DNA from: Anadara kagoshimensis
Lineage: Eukaryota > Mollusca > Bivalvia > Arcoida > Arcidae
DNA length: 64,000 nt
Direction: 5' to 3'
Assembly (NCBI GenBank): GCA_021292105.1
Contig: CM037862.1
Location: 3,232,501 to 3,296,500 of the forward strand
Under the pieces are notes generated by a model. The model was not told where the DNA came from. It saw only the letters and a program-made list of their open reading frames with translations, and did no database searches. Positions 36,930 to 48,650 of the stretch are shown piece by piece. Positions within the stretch are counted from its first letter, which is position 1, and the number at the start of each line of letters is the position of its first letter. The translations under genes and the position numbers were made by a program.

Positions 36930-37440
36930 GATGTGTTTCTTCAAAACAGAATTTATGTAGAACCTTGTTAAAACCTGAAAGAAGACTGTAACTAAATCAT
37001 TCCAACCAACATCTACATTCTATCTATAAATAATCATAAATATGGAGAATATGTAAATGTCATCTAACAAAGTGAGCTTGAAACTGTACAAACACAAATT
37101 TGTCAACTTACCTTCTCTATGTCACAATATACCTGCTTCTTCTACTTATTTTATATTTGTTTTACTGTTAATATGCTATGGTGGAGATTGTTGTCACTAC
37201 GGGAAATAGCACAATGAAGCAAACTATTGATTCAGGGATAAATAAGCCTAGGAATGCCAAAGCCTTAAAAAAGTTTCATGGTCGCCATCACAATAATTTT
37301 GATGAATATGATGTCTCTCTATCCAAAATTACCCTGGATATATTTGACGCCACAAAGTTTCATGTTTCTTTCATTCTCAATTTTATTTCCAAATAGCGAG
37401 TGTAGCTGGATCAATCAAAAAGACCTCAACATATCTTTGT
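36930..37440 (+). mobile_element. RT retroelement 3' fragment near gene D, internally deleted
   Basis: This is the counterpart of 23320-23920. It lacks the 123 bp from CAAATTTG to TCAACTT, with a TTG microhomology at the junction (near 37100). The end block (KKFHGRHHNNFDEYDVSLSKITLDIF-like) is still readable at 37178-37360. Gene E's copy has the identical deletion. Confidence 0.6.
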
Positions 37441-38041
37441 CCAAAAAAAATTTAATACAATATAACAAATGTATTATAAAGAGAAAAATTAATAAAAAAA
37501 ACTCTTTAAATTGAAATTCTCCAAATAAATTCGGAACTTATTTTTCAAAACTTTTAAACGCCCCGAAATATATACGTTCCACAGTGTTTTGAACAAATAT
37601 GCGGTACATACTCTATAACACAATTTTAGTACAAAGTGCAGTTTTTAACTCAAACTTAAGAAATAATCTTGAACAATCTAAAACAATATGTATAATTAAC
37701 CAAATGAAAAAGCCACTATATCGTTTTACAGTAGGTCAATATTCAGGTTTATAACTCGATAATCACAACACAATGTTCTCTCGCGAACAGCAATAAGAAC
37801 ATCAAATCACAACACACCAAATCTGACTTGTCTATGATATATCATACTTGTTTTCAAGTTAAAGACGTCTTTTGCATCCAACGAATATCTTTTACCGAGA
37901 TCTTTGTCAATTCCTTGCATTAAAACTGGTATTTTATTTTATTGATTACTGGAGAGTAGATACGTCAAGCATACAACAGAGCATTATAAAGGGTATAATA
38001 ACTGGCATTGCCTCCCGGGGAAATATTAATATTTAACCCTT
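37441..38041 (-). other. 3' flank of USP gene D
   Basis: This is the downstream flank of gene D, very close to the flanks of C and E. It holds the 3' UTR, with its end not determined. Confidence 0.4.
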
Positions 38042-41000
38042 TTACGGTTTCTTGACAGGACACACAACAACGGGAACAGGAGAATGGTGTAACAAATAGT
38101 CACTAACACTGCCTAGCAACGTTCTTCTGATATTTCCTTGACCTCTAGTTCCAGTAACAATAACTGTAGCATTAACTTCAACCGCTGCACTTAAAATACC
38201 AGCTCCAGGTTTAGGTGCATGGGCACTCTTCACTATCCCATTGATCTACAAAGGAAAAATTGGAGGTAAATATGCACTGGGAATTGTCTAAAAACATTTG
38301 ATGGATAGTCATCTAATTAAGACGCACAAAAAATATATAAATATAATGGGAATATGTAGAAAATTATTAAATTTCGTAGAACATTAAAACAACAGGGAGA
38401 TTGTTTACATGTTTTGCGATGTTGTATTACGTAATTCTGATTTCAATTGTTCCTATATGTATGTTTGCCTTTTCTTTTATTGTTTGCAAGCCTCTACCAT
38501 TTACTGGTGTTATATCGTGTTTTAACCTTAACCGCTGCACTTAAAATACTAGCTCTGGGTTTAGGTGCATGTGCACTTTTCACTATCACATTGATGAACG
38601 AAGGAAAAAATTGAGGTAAAAATATGCACTGGGATTAGTTTTAAAACGTTTGAACGATAGGCATCTAACTAAGGCACACAAAATATATAAATATTCTGGA
38701 ATATATAGAAAATAATTAAATTTCGTAGACAAATTGAGACTATCATTAACATGCTTTGCGATGCTTTATTACGTAATTCTGTTTTTTTATGTATAACGGT
38801 TCCTTTATGTGTGTTTGTTTTTTCTTCTATTTTTTGCACGTTTCTACCATTTACTGGTATTATCTCGTGTGTTAGTTACCAAAAACTCTTCTATTGCCAG
38901 TTTGATGATGCCATAAAAAAATAAGAATAGCTCAGGGTAAACCCAACAGGTAGGGACTCTTTCTCAATTAAGGTAAATTTTGCGTCATAATCAAACAGTT
39001 ATATTTTACACGATACCCCTTAAAGTTAAATGCGCGTTATTTCCATTTCATATGGAATCGCATCAGTTATTGTTTACTTTTGTGAAAGATGATATAATTC
39101 CGAGAATTTCTGACGTAACCATTTTCCAAACCTTCCTCACAAACGTTCATATGCATTGATCTTGTTGTACACTGTTGAACCCCATTATACTTCAACAAAC
39201 TTTAAAAATCAAAACAGATGAAACAGATGATAAGAAGAGATTAAACACAATGGGGACCGTAAAGTCATTGACACAGGTCGCCTGTTTCTGGCGAGAATAT
39301 TGTTTGTACAATGATTATATAATAACAGCTGACAGTTTCTTGAGGAAAAGAACGTATATCATTTTACTTAATGAGATAAAAAATCTAATATCATAATAGA
39401 AGTAATTGCATGTCAGTGGAAGCTGATGTAAAGATTTTGCAGCAAAAGAATATCTTGAATCTAGATAATATCATTTTAAACAAAAATAGAATCTATACCT
39501 AATGAACATAAAAAATGAATGACTTCATGTCATGTTTATAGAACCTAAGGCATTACATTGTTAACATGACATAAATGCATTCGTATAGAAACGTGTACTT
39601 CAAAACGGAAAGATGTCCAAAATATCCAAAGGGCCAAAAACAACTAAACAGGACCTGATGCATGCATATTAAGATCATGAATCCAACAAGCGCTCACCCC
39701 TAATATAATAAACGTAAATGCAATGTTGACGTAAACATGATTGCAAAGTATGCAAGTAAAGGTTATGATAAACTATAATACATTCAAGTATGATTTGTAG
39801 AGAACATTTGAATTCATTACCAGCTGAAATAGTAAATGTTTCAATTGTCAATGCTTTCCCGAATCAGTTGAAACAAGCACTGGAATCGCCATCCAATAAA
39901 ATCTTAATCTCCATATTGTAGTTCGGCCATTTAGACGGTTAAAATATGTTCGAATAAGCCATAAAAGTTTATGTTTACAATTGTAAAGTAAGAAGTACAA
40001 AGTGGTTAACCTATTTTTACTTTTCCTTTGTAGGGTTCTAGTCATCCAACTTACGTAATTAAAATGGTTATATATATTTCATAAAAAAGTACTAGAATTA
40101 AATCCACCTTATAACTAAACAATGTACCAAATTGTATATATAAATAAGATACTTACATTTAAATCTTTCAGTAATTTAGCATAATCTACCAGTTTACTTT
40201 GTATTCTTTTAACTTCATGTTGTAGTAGTAACTTAAAGGCTTCGTAATCTACAGAGTGTGGTGCTGTTATATAACAATGTACTCAGTTAATATCAGAATA
40301 ATATAGTGAATAATTATAACATTGCATTATCTCTGTAATGTCTACACATAAATAAGTTACTTCGGGAGCACTTAGCCTCACTTCCCTGATGAAAGTTCAC
40401 ATGTTTAACCTAATTTGTCAGCTTCAAAGTTTTTACTTTGTTTTTGGATTTTGGTTTGAACATGGATTGATTTGTTGGTACTTACTAAGCAAGGTGTGCC
40501 TGTCACGACGAAACCATTAACAATACAGAGAACAAAAATGTACCTAATCTTTTTCAATATTTTTTCATAAAAGCTACTTATCCAAACAGTATTCCCAGGC
40601 CACTTTATTATATGTACAATGGTTTATCTTCCCTTGTTCTGCTCATTTCAATCGTGCTTTTGATTGCTTAATCTATTGTTTTACTATACACTTAATATAT
40701 AAAACACGTTTTTCGTAGTTAAACATGTTGATAAAGGTTCTTAAAAGTACAGTGCACGTCCATGATGTGGCATTTTATAATCAGTGGTCTTAGTATTTGC
40801 CCGTCCATGGAATGTATTTTGTAATTAGAGGGCGTAGAATGTGGATTTATCCGAGTAAAGAGGTTTTGTAATCACTGGTTAAAATCTGTGTTTATCCTGT
40901 GACGTATTGTATACCCGTTTTAAATAACATTGATTATGATAATTTCCAAGTTTATTTCAGTTGGCTTTTTTTCATTTTGCACAACGGCATGTACATATGC

Positions 41001-44000
41001 ATTCTTATAGAATTATATATATATAGGGCCCATTCGACATCGAGAATAGTTTTTGCCATTAGTGGCGGCAATATGTTGTTTCTTCAGTACATATAATGCA
41101 GCTGTTCATTTCATATTTTGTAAATCCACACAGTTTTTATTTCTTATTAAGATATGCATGTTATAAGCTACTTATTCTTAATGATAAAATTATTGCTCAG
41201 TAATGCCAACAACATAGATTACCTGAAGTAATGACATCACTCAGTTCTACACAATACACAAGGAATACTTTATCATCCGGTCTATGAACATGTTCAGCAT
41301 AAACTAAAATATAAAACAAATCCTATAGGCATGTTATTTTAATTATTGATAGAGGAACCCCTGCAGTTCAATTCATCAGAGGATCTTTGTGTCTATAGAA
41401 CACAACGCTCTTAAATGTTAACGTATTTAGTAATTACTTTTAACATGCATTGCACTATTAGTGGTTGTTTGAGAAAATCGTTGATTTTACTGCATCTGGT
41501 GTTAAATTATTTAATTAGGTCTGTGAACATATTCATAATAAACTGAAAAGTAGACCCAACAATAAGACAATGAAAATATAAAGATCAGGAGAACGAAATG
41601 TGTCATTCCTAAATAGTGCAAATTACTATCAAATCAAAATCAATTGTTTTTATCTGATATTAATCAACATCTTCTTCCTTGTGTAAAATTTCGAAGCTTT
41701 GGTGATATTTCCTATATCCATTTATGACACAATCATTGCAACATGTGTGTGCTCCTTAACAATGGTATTTTATATGCATACTATATATTTATTTTTGAGT
41801 GATAACCTTAAGTATGCATTATCAAAAGGTATTTCAATACTTCATTAAGGTTTTGTTAACAATTTTATTTTAAAAAGCAACCTGAAGAACAAATCTTTTC
41901 ATTGTATAATTCTTTAACAGAATAGTTTTGCACTTGTAAATTAATATTCATCAACATCTCCATTACATGCTCATTTTGCTTTGGATAAAAGTTTAAAATG
42001 TTGAATGTTTAACATTATTATCAACACTATGCGATTGTAATAACATGAACTTGGCAGTACCACCAAACCACGGATAATTTAACCAGATATTTCCTGACCA
42101 ATCAATGTTTAATGGATTACTCTCAACAACAAAAAGAGAAAACTACGTGTACAGTTGTTCACACTCGCAATTATCCACAGGTCAAATATCAAAGCTTTAA
42201 GATATAAAGCCATTTATATACGATATCCCGATCCGAAGTAATGAAATTGTCTTTCTCTTTATTATTCTTGGTGACATCCTATTATAATGTTTCAAGGCTT
42301 AAAAAGTATCCAACCGTTTATATAAAATACTAGTATCCCATCTTGGAACTAATGATTTTTATCACCCAGATTATGGTACTACATTTTTCTTGGAAACCTC
42401 CTATTATAATGGTTTCCTAGTCGATATGGTTTCTGACTTGGTCCATCAAATGTCAAATTCATTTCCCCATAAAATATAATTGTATAAAGCTGAGGATAAT
42501 ATGTTAACGGTGGGTATTGATTTATATCATGTGGGATATACACAAATACATGCACTTCTAATTGATATTTTACTCCGAGTCAATACAGAATGACATATTT
42601 TAATTATTGGTCATTTTATAAACGCTCCATTTCCAAATCACAATCCCAAATGTCAATCAGAAACATACCGGTCCATGTCCAAATCACAATCCGACATGCA
42701 AAGTAAAGACTTTGAATACTAAGAAATTTATCTTCCGCCATCAAAATTGAAAGGATAAACATCTCCTATCTAGATAGCTACATCCGTCAAGTGTTTAATC
42801 AAATGCAAACATACCAGTAAATGTCCAGATTACAATTCTAAAAGAAAAGTAAGACGGATTAAGATGAGACACATATTCTAGTTCTCATAACCAAACTACA
42901 ACGTATAAATTACTTAAGCATTAGAAAAAATCAGTAGTGCAAGGACCAAAATTTGGGAAATCAAAATATTTCTAAGATGTTGAGCTGAAAAAAACAAAAA
43001 GATCAAAATTGATTTTACCAAATCCACGTTAGGTAATAAAAACTAACAACATTATACAACGAAAAACGTGTCAATATTTTATGCTGAAAAATGTATGTTA
43101 CACTTACAATCCCATCGATAGATTTATCTAATTATGACAACAAATTTGTATAAAGATTTGTTGTAATAAATAGTACCCTTATACGGTTTCCCGAGAGTCT
43201 AATATATATATATATATATATTATATATATTATATATATATTATAATATATATATATTATACTTTAACTGAATTTAAAGAAACGAAAATATGCACTTATT
43301 TTATGGACCAGTATGCTTTTGTCTGATTTATGCCATTGTTTGTTTACACAAAATCAGTACAAAAATAGTTAAATTGTAATTCAGTACTGTAAGTAGGAAT
43401 AATCATTACTTGATGGTGTTAAAGATTCGATCTTATAAGTTGTAATGTCTTCCAATATATCAATTATAGCAGGCAAGTGTTCATTAACAGACATTTTAAA
43501 TTCTATAAACTTCCCATCTTCTATTTCGGTCCGTCCGTTATAAACAAGTCAAAAATTAGCTTTAAATATTTCAAAAGAAAATGATCGAATTGGCATCGAT
43601 AGCTTATTAAAATTCATGTCCAGCTCAAAATCCCAAAGCAAAGTAAAAACTTTGAACATCTTGCAAATTAAGCTAATTATTCCATTCTCTTAGTGCAACA
43701 AGACGAGGGGAAAATCGTTTTGATATCATGGCTAAGAAACGCAGAATTACTTTAGAGTTTACATTAGATAAGTAGTGTATATATTAATATATGGTATGAT
43801 GAACATCTGCTTCGGTTCCTGTTTTCGTTTTGATTGATAAAGGAAATCTTTATCTCCGTATTTTCTTTAAAAAAAGGTTGGATGGTCAGGAAAATTCTTC
43901 ATTGTAATATCTATTATCTATCATTCATAGTTTTAATTAACTATTGCTTCAAAGCTTGTCCAGGGACCGATAGTAATAATCAATCATACCAATACGCGTT

Positions 44001-44541
44001 TGTCTTATCTTACTTCAGTTTGTTTCGTCTTATTCGGTTTATTATTAACTTCTATTGTGTTGTGTTTTTGGTTATGTTGGCTGCTGCCAAGTACATGGAC
44101 TTACATATTGCAAAATTATGTTTTTTCCCATTTAAAATAATCAGCAGATTAAGACAAAAACAGTTTTACTAAAATTAAATGTGAAATAAAAAATTGTTTA
44201 ATAAAATATGTGCATATTCTATTGTTGTTGTTTTTCTTCCTATTGTTGTATGCGTTATCGCGGATAAAATTAACTTTTTAAATTCTAACCACTGACACAT
44301 TTTTACTAATGACAATAATGACAACCCAATTAATTACACTGTTATAACGAGTTCCATAAGTTTGAATAAAAATACAAGTTACACAAAATGATATCTAAAA
44401 ATTAATTAAACCTCAGAAGTAAAATACACCCAAAATATACTTACAGTGAAGTGCACGTGTTGCATGTTCACTTCCATCAAAAGCTATCACAACTGTTTTA
44501 GGTTTTCTCTTCCTAGTAGCTTTCGGTTCCTTAGCCGCCAT
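38042..44541 (-). CDS. Universal stress protein gene D (4 coding exons, 162 aa)
   Basis: The exons are 44445-44541 (97 nt), 41223-41303, 40157-40263 and 38042-38245; introns are 3141, 959 and 1911 bp with GT-AG ends. The frame is 489 nt. Exon 1 carries one extra codon, giving KATRKRK instead of KARKRK in the basic leader. The codon for Glu162 of the B/C form is TAA here, so the protein ends ...VVCPVKKP and lacks the last three residues (EKG). The UspA motif is intact, so function is probably retained. Exon 2 is HVHRPDDKV, as in C and E. Intron 3 holds the dead partial exon 4. Confidence 0.91.
38522..38595 (-). pseudogene. Dead partial copy of exon 4 in intron 3 of gene D
   Basis: This is the 74-bp counterpart of 25032-25105, offset by about 350 bp from the real exon 4 and with the acceptor AG likewise lost. 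Confidence 0.7.
40361..40474 (+). repeat. Retroelement tail in intron 2 of gene D
   Basis: This is the same tail, place and orientation as 26885-27003. Confidence 0.5.
42621..42850 (-). repeat. Retroelement tails in intron 1 of gene D
   Basis: These are minus-strand tail ends, as in 29149-29395. A short stretch just before them ('cgaccacaaacggt' in C) is missing in both D and E. Confidence 0.5.
43201..43260. repeat. (TA)n microsatellite in intron 1 of gene D
   Basis: This is about 60 bp of near-pure TA/ATT alternation. Gene E has a much shorter run at the same site (about 59716-59730), and B and C have almost none. It is a copy-specific expansion. Confidence 0.85.
43612..43712 (-). repeat. 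Retroelement tail fragment in intron 1 of gene D
   Basis: This is a diverged tail on the minus strand, the counterpart of 16265-16380. Confidence 0.4.
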
Positions 44542-45061
44542 TGTTTATCCAGCCGACTACCTCCATCCTCGTATCAACACCAATTGAATCATGTGGACAT
44601 GTACTGGTATTGATCTATCGTACATATTCTCAAGCCAAATACTGTTTATATACAATGCTAAGGGTGTTTAATCAGTTCATAATGAACATATTTTTTTTCA
44701 ATATTGATAAGCTTTTTATTGTGAAATGTGATAATATGCATAATAATACTCTGCAGTATTGTTAAGGGAGGCATAAATAGTCCCACTTGGCAAAATAATG
44801 GAATAAAGTATCAAATTTTATGTGAAATATACTAGTATGATTTATTGCAAAAATCCATATAATGAGTTTTGATATGATTGGTACAAAACGAGATTTTAAA
44901 TCAAGTGTTCGGTATCAGAGGTCCAAACATCGTGGTAGTTAAGTGTAACCTGATGAAAGAAATCACATTTGTATTGAGCTGTTGTATGACATGCAACATG
45001 ATAAACCGCATTTGAGGGTATTTTTGTTTTCTTTCTAAATACACAATATTTCACAGATTTT
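44542..45061. other. 5' UTR/promoter flank of gene D
   Basis: This is the conserved unit flank, cut at its right side by the Gypsy-type element. Confidence 0.5.
44645..44652 (-). promoter_or_regulatory. Putative TATA box of USP gene D
   Basis: The minus strand reads TATATAAA, 104 bp upstream of the ATG (44541), conserved with A, B and E. Confidence 0.5.
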
Positions 45062-46405
45062 TGTTACCAACGGCTCGGTAGATTGGCAACAACTTAATTT
45101 TTTTAAAAAGAAAAAACCAACTCACATATACAAAATGTTCATAATTATTCAGGAATTTCAGTTTTAAACTACATTCATCAAAATACTCAAAACTTCAAAT
45201 ATAGATTGTCAAATCCTACATAGTTCAACTTCACAACAAAATAATTCTTTACAATTACATCAATTCATTTCAGTTCGTTTTTCACTCAACAGTTCAATAA
45301 TTTCACTGTATCACAATATTACAACAATTCATTTCAGTTCGTTTTCCACTCAACAGTTCAATAATTTCTCTGTATCACAATATAACAGTTCAATAATTTT
45401 ACTGTATCATTTCACATTTCAGTTCATCATAATCGATTTAACACAAACATTTTCTATATCAATTAAATTTTCAGCATTTACACAGAATTATTCAGTTCTT
45501 TTTACATAATTCAATTCTTCAATTTTCAGTTCACCAATACATCACATAAATTTTCTATGTGCAAACTATTCCACAATAATTATTTTTTTATTGACTTTTC
45601 TTCTGCTCAAGGTATCAAGCCAAACTAAAATTATCAGAAACAAACAATTTGTAAGAAATTTGAGATTTTAAATGACTATATTATTATTTAAATTTCCAAA
45701 TAAAACAAAAGGTGCCTAATATGGTGCTCAATTAACACAATAATTATAATAGTTCCCCATTAATTATGTAATATGACGTCATTACTAAATCACGAAAATA
45801 TCACCAATATATATCTCAGTATTTCACAAATACATCTCTATATCACATCTCATTATTTCACAATTGCATCTCATTATTTTACAATTACTCAATATAGCAC
45901 CCAGTGCAGAATTTGCAGATTTAAATTTTAAATTACAATGTAATTACTTTCTTTAATGAATTTAAGTATAGCAAGTGCTAAACTGGTTTTTTTATTTAAA
46001 ATAAGTAAAAAATGTACTCACACTACCCATATCTTCAAAAATTCCTTCAAATATATTTCTCAGCACCTCTGTCATTCTTTCTGATCATATCATACTCCCT
46101 CCAAGTTAAACTTTCACACCTTTTTTTATACCTTCAAAATCATTCATCCATCAAAAATCCATGCACTCACACACTTAAACTATTTTATTGACAACATGAA
46201 AAGTGGACTTCACATGGACAAGTTAAACTATTAGATAAAAGTACAAATGACCTAACAAAATCATTACTGGACAATAGATGAACTGGACATATAAAGATTG
46301 ACACTTATTGATTTTAAGAGGTACCTTTAGGGATAATTTTGGTCCAATTAAATTAAACAGGTAGTTTTGGCTTAAACAAAATAAAATAAAATAATTACTG
46401 TAACA
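45062..46405 (-). repeat. 3' LTR of the Gypsy-type element (1344 bp)
   Basis: It is bounded by TGTTAC and GTAACA and preceded by the polypurine tract. It contains two 64-bp tandem units (45261-45324 and 45325-45387) with the blocks 'catttcagttcgtttt' and 'actcaacagttcaataattt', plus a partial third. Its last 201 bp in plus orientation (46205-46405) match 47372-47572 almost exactly. Confidence 0.75.
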
Positions 46406-46438
46406 CATCCCTCCTCCTTATGAACTGACCCATCAGTT

Positions 46439-47371
46439 CTACAAAGTCGGACACCTAGAAAGTATATCAGCGCCTAAATTATTGATGCCTGTAATCGAAC
46501 GCGTGCGAAACGAAAATTGCTGTAGAAATAAAGCCCACCTAGTGATACGCGGATTTTTTAACCGTGCGGTGTTCAAGAAAACAAGAGGTTTGTGGTCCGT
46601 CTCAAGGATAAAAGTACGGCCATACAAATACTTTGACAACTTGTCAACTGCCCAGACGATACTCAGACATTCCTTTTCAATGATGGAATAATTCTGTTCC
46701 CTATCCAACAACTTTCGACTAATGTAACGAACTGGGTGATACAAAGCATTGAAATCTTGTAGTACAACAGCCTCTACACCTTTATTTGAAGCATCTGTCC
46801 TTAATACAAATTTCAAATCAAAATCAGGAAGAATTAATATAGGCTTGGAAGATAGGATTCTTTGAATGGCTTCAAAAGCTAACTGGCAATCAGGAGTCCA
46901 TTTGACAATTGAAGATTTCCCCTTTTTAGTTAAATCTGTGAGTGGAGCAAGTAAAGTAGCAAACTTTGATACAAAGTGTCTGTAATATGAACAAAACCCA
47001 ATAAGACTGCGGACTTCCTTCTTTGTAACTGGAAAGACATATTTAAGACTTTGTCAATTTTTTAATCAGCAGGGCGTATACAACCTTCACCAACAACATG
47101 ACCCAGAAATTCAATAGTAGTAAACCCAATAGAAACCTTTGAAGGTCGAGCTGTGATATTTTCACTACGCAATCGATCCAAAAATGATCGTAAATGAACA
47201 AGATGTTGTTCCCAATTCAGAGAAAATATCAATGCATCATCAAAAAAATTGACTGTAAAATCCAAACCTTGAAGTAACAGTCTCATCATGCGTGCAAAAC
47301 TAGCACGAGCTGTTTTTAAACCAAAGGCTAGAACAGTAAATTGAAATAAGCCCTGTGGAACTTGAAAAGCT
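46439..47371 (-). pseudogene. Gypsy pol fragment: partial reverse transcriptase and RNase H
   Basis: This begins mid-RT with FQVPQGLFQFTVLAFGLKTA and continues to the catalytic FFDDALIFS block and the FLGHVVGEG segment. There is an in-frame stop near 47062 and a frame change just after it. The frame then resumes with VRSLIGFCSYYRHFVSKFA. RNase H follows (46439-46816) with its acidic residues in place: TDAS, IEKEC, ETDHKPL and the late D of GADILSR. It ends at a stop only 33 bp before the LTR. The product is not functional because of the truncation, stop and frameshift. Confidence 0.85.
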
Positions 47372-47572
47372 GGATTTCACATGGACAAGTTAAACTATTA
47401 GATAAAAGTACAAATGACCTAACAAAATGATTACTGGACAATAGATGAACTGGACATATAAAGATTGACACTTATTGATTTTAAGAGGTACATTTAGGGA
47501 TAATTTTGGTCCAATTAAATTAAACAGGTAGTTTTGGCTTAAACAAAATAAAATAAAATAATTACTGTAACA
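47372..47572 (-). repeat. Truncated 5' LTR of the Gypsy-type element
   Basis: These 201 bp are nearly identical to 46205-46405 and end in the same GTAACA terminus. The junction to the RT fragment at 47371/47372 marks a deletion that removed the rest of this LTR and the front of the internal region. Confidence 0.8.
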
Positions 47573-48109
47573 GCCATGTACCCGAGATGTTTGAAGTTTG
47601 TAAGAGATACGCCAATGTCGCTTCACATACTGTTTTCACTTTGTGATTTTTTTTATTTTCAATAATTTTCATAGAAAATATAATTAACTTAAATATTAAG
47701 TTTTTTTTTGGTACTTTTCATTTTACCGAACGTAGATGTAACGGATAATCGTTTTTCAACTGTTACAATGTTTTAGTCATAGAGATTTCTCATTGTGAAC
47801 GATATGGTTTAAAAAAATGTGTATTGTTGTAATTTGCCACCATGAGTTTCACTTCCTGTGTAAACACGGTTCGTTTTAACGTGCAAAATCCTCTTATGTC
47901 TTTACATTCATATTATTCTTCATTAATCGAAGAAACAAACATTGGTTTTCAATTACGACTGAAATCAAGCAAATGAACAATATCAAACTTTATTCAATTT
48001 TGTTTCAAATGTATTCTTTTCTGTGAGTTATTTGCATATTTTGCCGTCAAAAACACAGTGATAGAGGCAATAAACTTGTTATTCTGTGTTTTAATGTTAA
48101 ATCAACACA
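47573..48109. other. Unit flank between the Gypsy element and the RT dyad
   Basis: This resumes the unit sequence ('gccatgtacccgagatgttt', cf. 31413). No gene is seen. Confidence 0.4.
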
Positions 48110-48330
48110 AACGTGCTTATCCATGTGTCAATCACAATCCTAAAAGCAAAATTAAAAATTGGAATACTAGTAAGTAAAACAGTTGAACTTTCCCAAGGGT
48201 ATGAGACATGGTACTCCTCCTGAACATTTAGCACGCCCGGCTAATTGCATATTTCCACGTATGAAATGAAAATTAATAATTAAATGAAAAGAACAAGGAA
48301 TCGTGTCAAATTCTTTTTCGATACAGAGAC
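48110..48330 (-). repeat. Minus-strand retroelement tail, left half of a head-to-head pair
   Basis: The reverse complement carries 'ggattgtgattgacacatgg' and further tail blocks. It is the counterpart of 1972-2690 and 61930-62150. Confidence 0.45.
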
Positions 48331-48650
48331 ATCATGCTTATCAAATATATTTGCTTATGGTGTATCTGTTTCACAAATAATACGCTATGGTAGAAGTTTG
48401 TCCCCACTGTGGGAACTATATACAACGATGAAAGCTGATTACAAATAAATTGTCAAGAATATTGCGAGCCTAGGGTTCTCAAAAAGTTTTATTGCCGTCA
48501 TCACAATATTGTTGATTGTATGATGTCTCTGTAAACAGGAGGTGCCTACCTTTTTGTGCACTGAACCTCAATTCCGTGGTAGAAGCTCCATTTCCTGAAT
48601 TTTTCAGTTTTTTATTTTTTTCCGGACGGGTACGTTTGTTTTTTTTATTA
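48331..48650 (+). repeat. Plus-strand RT remnant, right half of a head-to-head pair
   Basis: This is a decayed end of the RT region: the equivalents of AYGVSVSQIIRYG, PHCGNYIQR and KKFYCRHHNIVD are in broken frames. The tail start ('aacaggaggtgcctacc') follows. Confidence 0.5.

Larger units (their letters stand above)
45062..47572 (-). mobile_element. Decayed Ty3/Gypsy-type LTR retrotransposon
   Basis: On the minus strand the order is: a truncated 5' LTR (47372-47572), an RT fragment, RNase H, a polypurine tract (AAGGAGGAGGGATG, complement of 46406-46419), and a full 3' LTR (45062-46405). The LTR ends are TGTTAC...GTAACA. Most of the 5' LTR, the primer-binding site, gag, protease and the start of RT are gone. 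The remaining pol has a stop and a frameshift. No integrase lies between RNase H and the 3' LTR. I find no clear target-site duplication. It sits in the D-E interval only; the equivalent point in other units is intact (near 1440, 31400 and 61495). Confidence 0.8.

Noticed and set aside
46482-46691. Plus-strand open frame overlapping the RNase H region
   Set aside because: It is the antisense shadow of the Gypsy RNase H coding sequence.
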